Positions 5,844 through 6,368 of a stretch of DNA of 6,368 nucleotides are shown here, one piece after another; the stretch's first letter is position 1; each line of letters opens with the position of its first letter. This stretch comes from Methylomarinum sp. (GTDB lineage Bacteria > Pseudomonadota > Gammaproteobacteria > Methylococcales > Methylomonadaceae). The notes below the pieces were generated by a model that saw nothing but the letters and a program-made list of their open reading frames with translations, did no database searches and was not told the origin of the DNA. The stretch is from positions 1-6,368 of the forward strand of contig WTAG01000142.1 in assembly GCA_013139755.1 (NCBI GenBank). The letters run 5' to 3'. Position numbers and translations under genes: made by a program.

Positions 5844-6002
5844 GGAACTAGGATTCAATAATATGCGAAAGTTTGACGCAATATTTTTGTTTGTCTTCAA
5901 GGCGTAGTAACTGGAGCATAGTAGGCTACGCAACTGTTGCTACAACGCAAAAGACGGACAAAAAGACAAGTCAAAATTTGTATATTATTAAATCCTCGTT
6001 CC
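5844..6002. mobile_element. MITE-like fold-back element (159 bp)
   Basis: The ends are long imperfect inverted repeats. GGAAC-T-AGGATT-C-AATAATAT at 5844-5864 matches the complement of 5982-6002 (GGAAC-G-AGGATT-T-AATAATAT), and the match continues inward to GTTTGAC/GTCAAAAT with one gap. Inside are further mirrored segments: TTTTTGT..GTCTT against its complement near 5950-5966, and a perfect stem GCGTAG (5902-5907) / CTACGC (5926-5931). TAT flanks both ends and may be a 3-bp target duplication. There is no open frame inside, as expected for a non-autonomous element. It sits 40 bases before the TolC-family start codon and ends 31 bases before its ribosome binding site, so it could alter expression of that gene. 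Confidence 0.65.
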
Positions 6003-6042
6003 TATACACCCAAACCAGACTCCCATTGTGTAAGAGGAATTT

Positions 6043-6368
6043 ATGATTTCATCCAATAAAATAATATTAGTAATATTACTGGCTTTAACTAGCCTGGTTA
6101 AAGCAGACCCTGCCGATCTTTTAATGCTCCCTATAGCAATGGCTATCGCTATACAAGATAACCCTAGCCTGGCCCAAATAAAAGCACGCTCTGATGCTGT
6201 GGCGACTATACCATCACAGGTCGGTAGCCTCCCTGATCCTGTCATTAGCTTTAATGCCTTAAACTTACCCGTCGACACCTTTGATACTACTCAAGAAAAT
6301 ATGACTCAAATGCAAGGAGGGATTTCTCAAGTCATCCCTTTTTTCGGAAAATTAGCGCTGCGAGAACA
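6043..6368 (+). CDS. TolC-family outer membrane efflux protein (CusC/CzcC type), 3'-truncated
   Basis: The frame is open from ATG 6043 to the window edge (108 residues, of the roughly 400-450 usual for the family). GAGGA (6034-6038) lies 4 bases upstream as a ribosome binding site. Residues 1-21 form a signal peptide (cut after VKA|DPAD), and there is no lipobox. The mature start AIQDNPSLAQIKARSDA is the first periplasmic helix of TolC-type channels. It is followed by LPDPVISFNALNLPVDTFD (63-81), then MTQMQGGISQVIPFFGKLALRE, a layout typical of outer membrane factors of heavy-metal RND pumps. Such proteins form trimeric channels that join an inner-membrane RND pump and a periplasmic adaptor to expel ions such as Cu(I), Ag(I), Co or Zn. 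The adaptor and pump genes would be expected downstream, off the window. The metal cannot be decided here; copper is suggested by the small exported protein upstream. Confidence 0.8.
   Translation, partial: MISSNKIILVILLALTSLVKADPADLLMLPIAMAIAIQDNPSLAQIKARSDAVATIPSQVGSLPDPVISFNALNLPVDTFDTTQENMTQMQGGISQVIPFFGKLALRE

Noticed and set aside
5988..6278. 96-residue open frame on - strand
   Set aside because: Antisense to the TolC-family gene, which has a ribosome binding site, a signal peptide and family motifs.

Overview
The window is AT-rich and looks like the chromosome of a gammaproteobacterium. The truncated first gene is a close relative of the reductase of soluble methane monooxygenase (MmoC), which suggests a methanotroph or another user of short hydrocarbons. 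That organism call is an inference from one gene; there is no rRNA, tRNA or other taxonomic marker here.

Layout. (1) Positions 1-852, + strand: the 3' four-fifths of an mmoC-like reductase, followed by a weak hairpin. (2) Positions 1053-2482, - strand: a tyrosine recombinase of the integron-integrase (IntI) type with a long N-terminal extension. It is split into two frames by a run of nine G at 1536-1544 (- strand); all catalytic residues survive on the two sides. (3) Positions 2483-3007: the intI upstream region, where an attI or cassettes would be expected. It has one short attC-like inverted-core site (2545-2590), an AAACTAG/CTAGTTT dyad, and structured sequence with no convincing gene. 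(4) Positions 3008-4318, + strand: a 436-residue exported protein of unknown function. (5) Positions 4319-4862: about 540 bases without a gene, holding a terminator-like hairpin, two diverged copies of an ~86-bp direct repeat, a perfect 16-bp tandem duplication and a small hairpin; it looks like mobile-element debris. (6) Positions 4863-6368, + strand: a probable metal-efflux locus, with a DoxX-like membrane protein, a small exported Cys/His/Met-bearing protein, and the first third of a CusC/CzcC-type TolC-family outer membrane protein. A 159-bp MITE-like fold-back element lies just before the TolC-family gene.

How the parts relate. mmoC is normally the last gene of the mmoXYBZDC operon, so the window starts at the end of a catabolic operon. 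It then crosses an accessory stretch (recombinase, orphan exported gene, repeats) and enters an operon probably concerned with copper or another heavy metal. Copper handling beside soluble methane monooxygenase would make biological sense, since copper represses that enzyme in many methanotrophs, but the window does not show a regulatory link. I see no CRISPR array, tRNA or rRNA. The most notable items are the homopolymer-interrupted integrase with its single attC-like site, the orphan exported protein, and the fold-back element upstream of the efflux gene.
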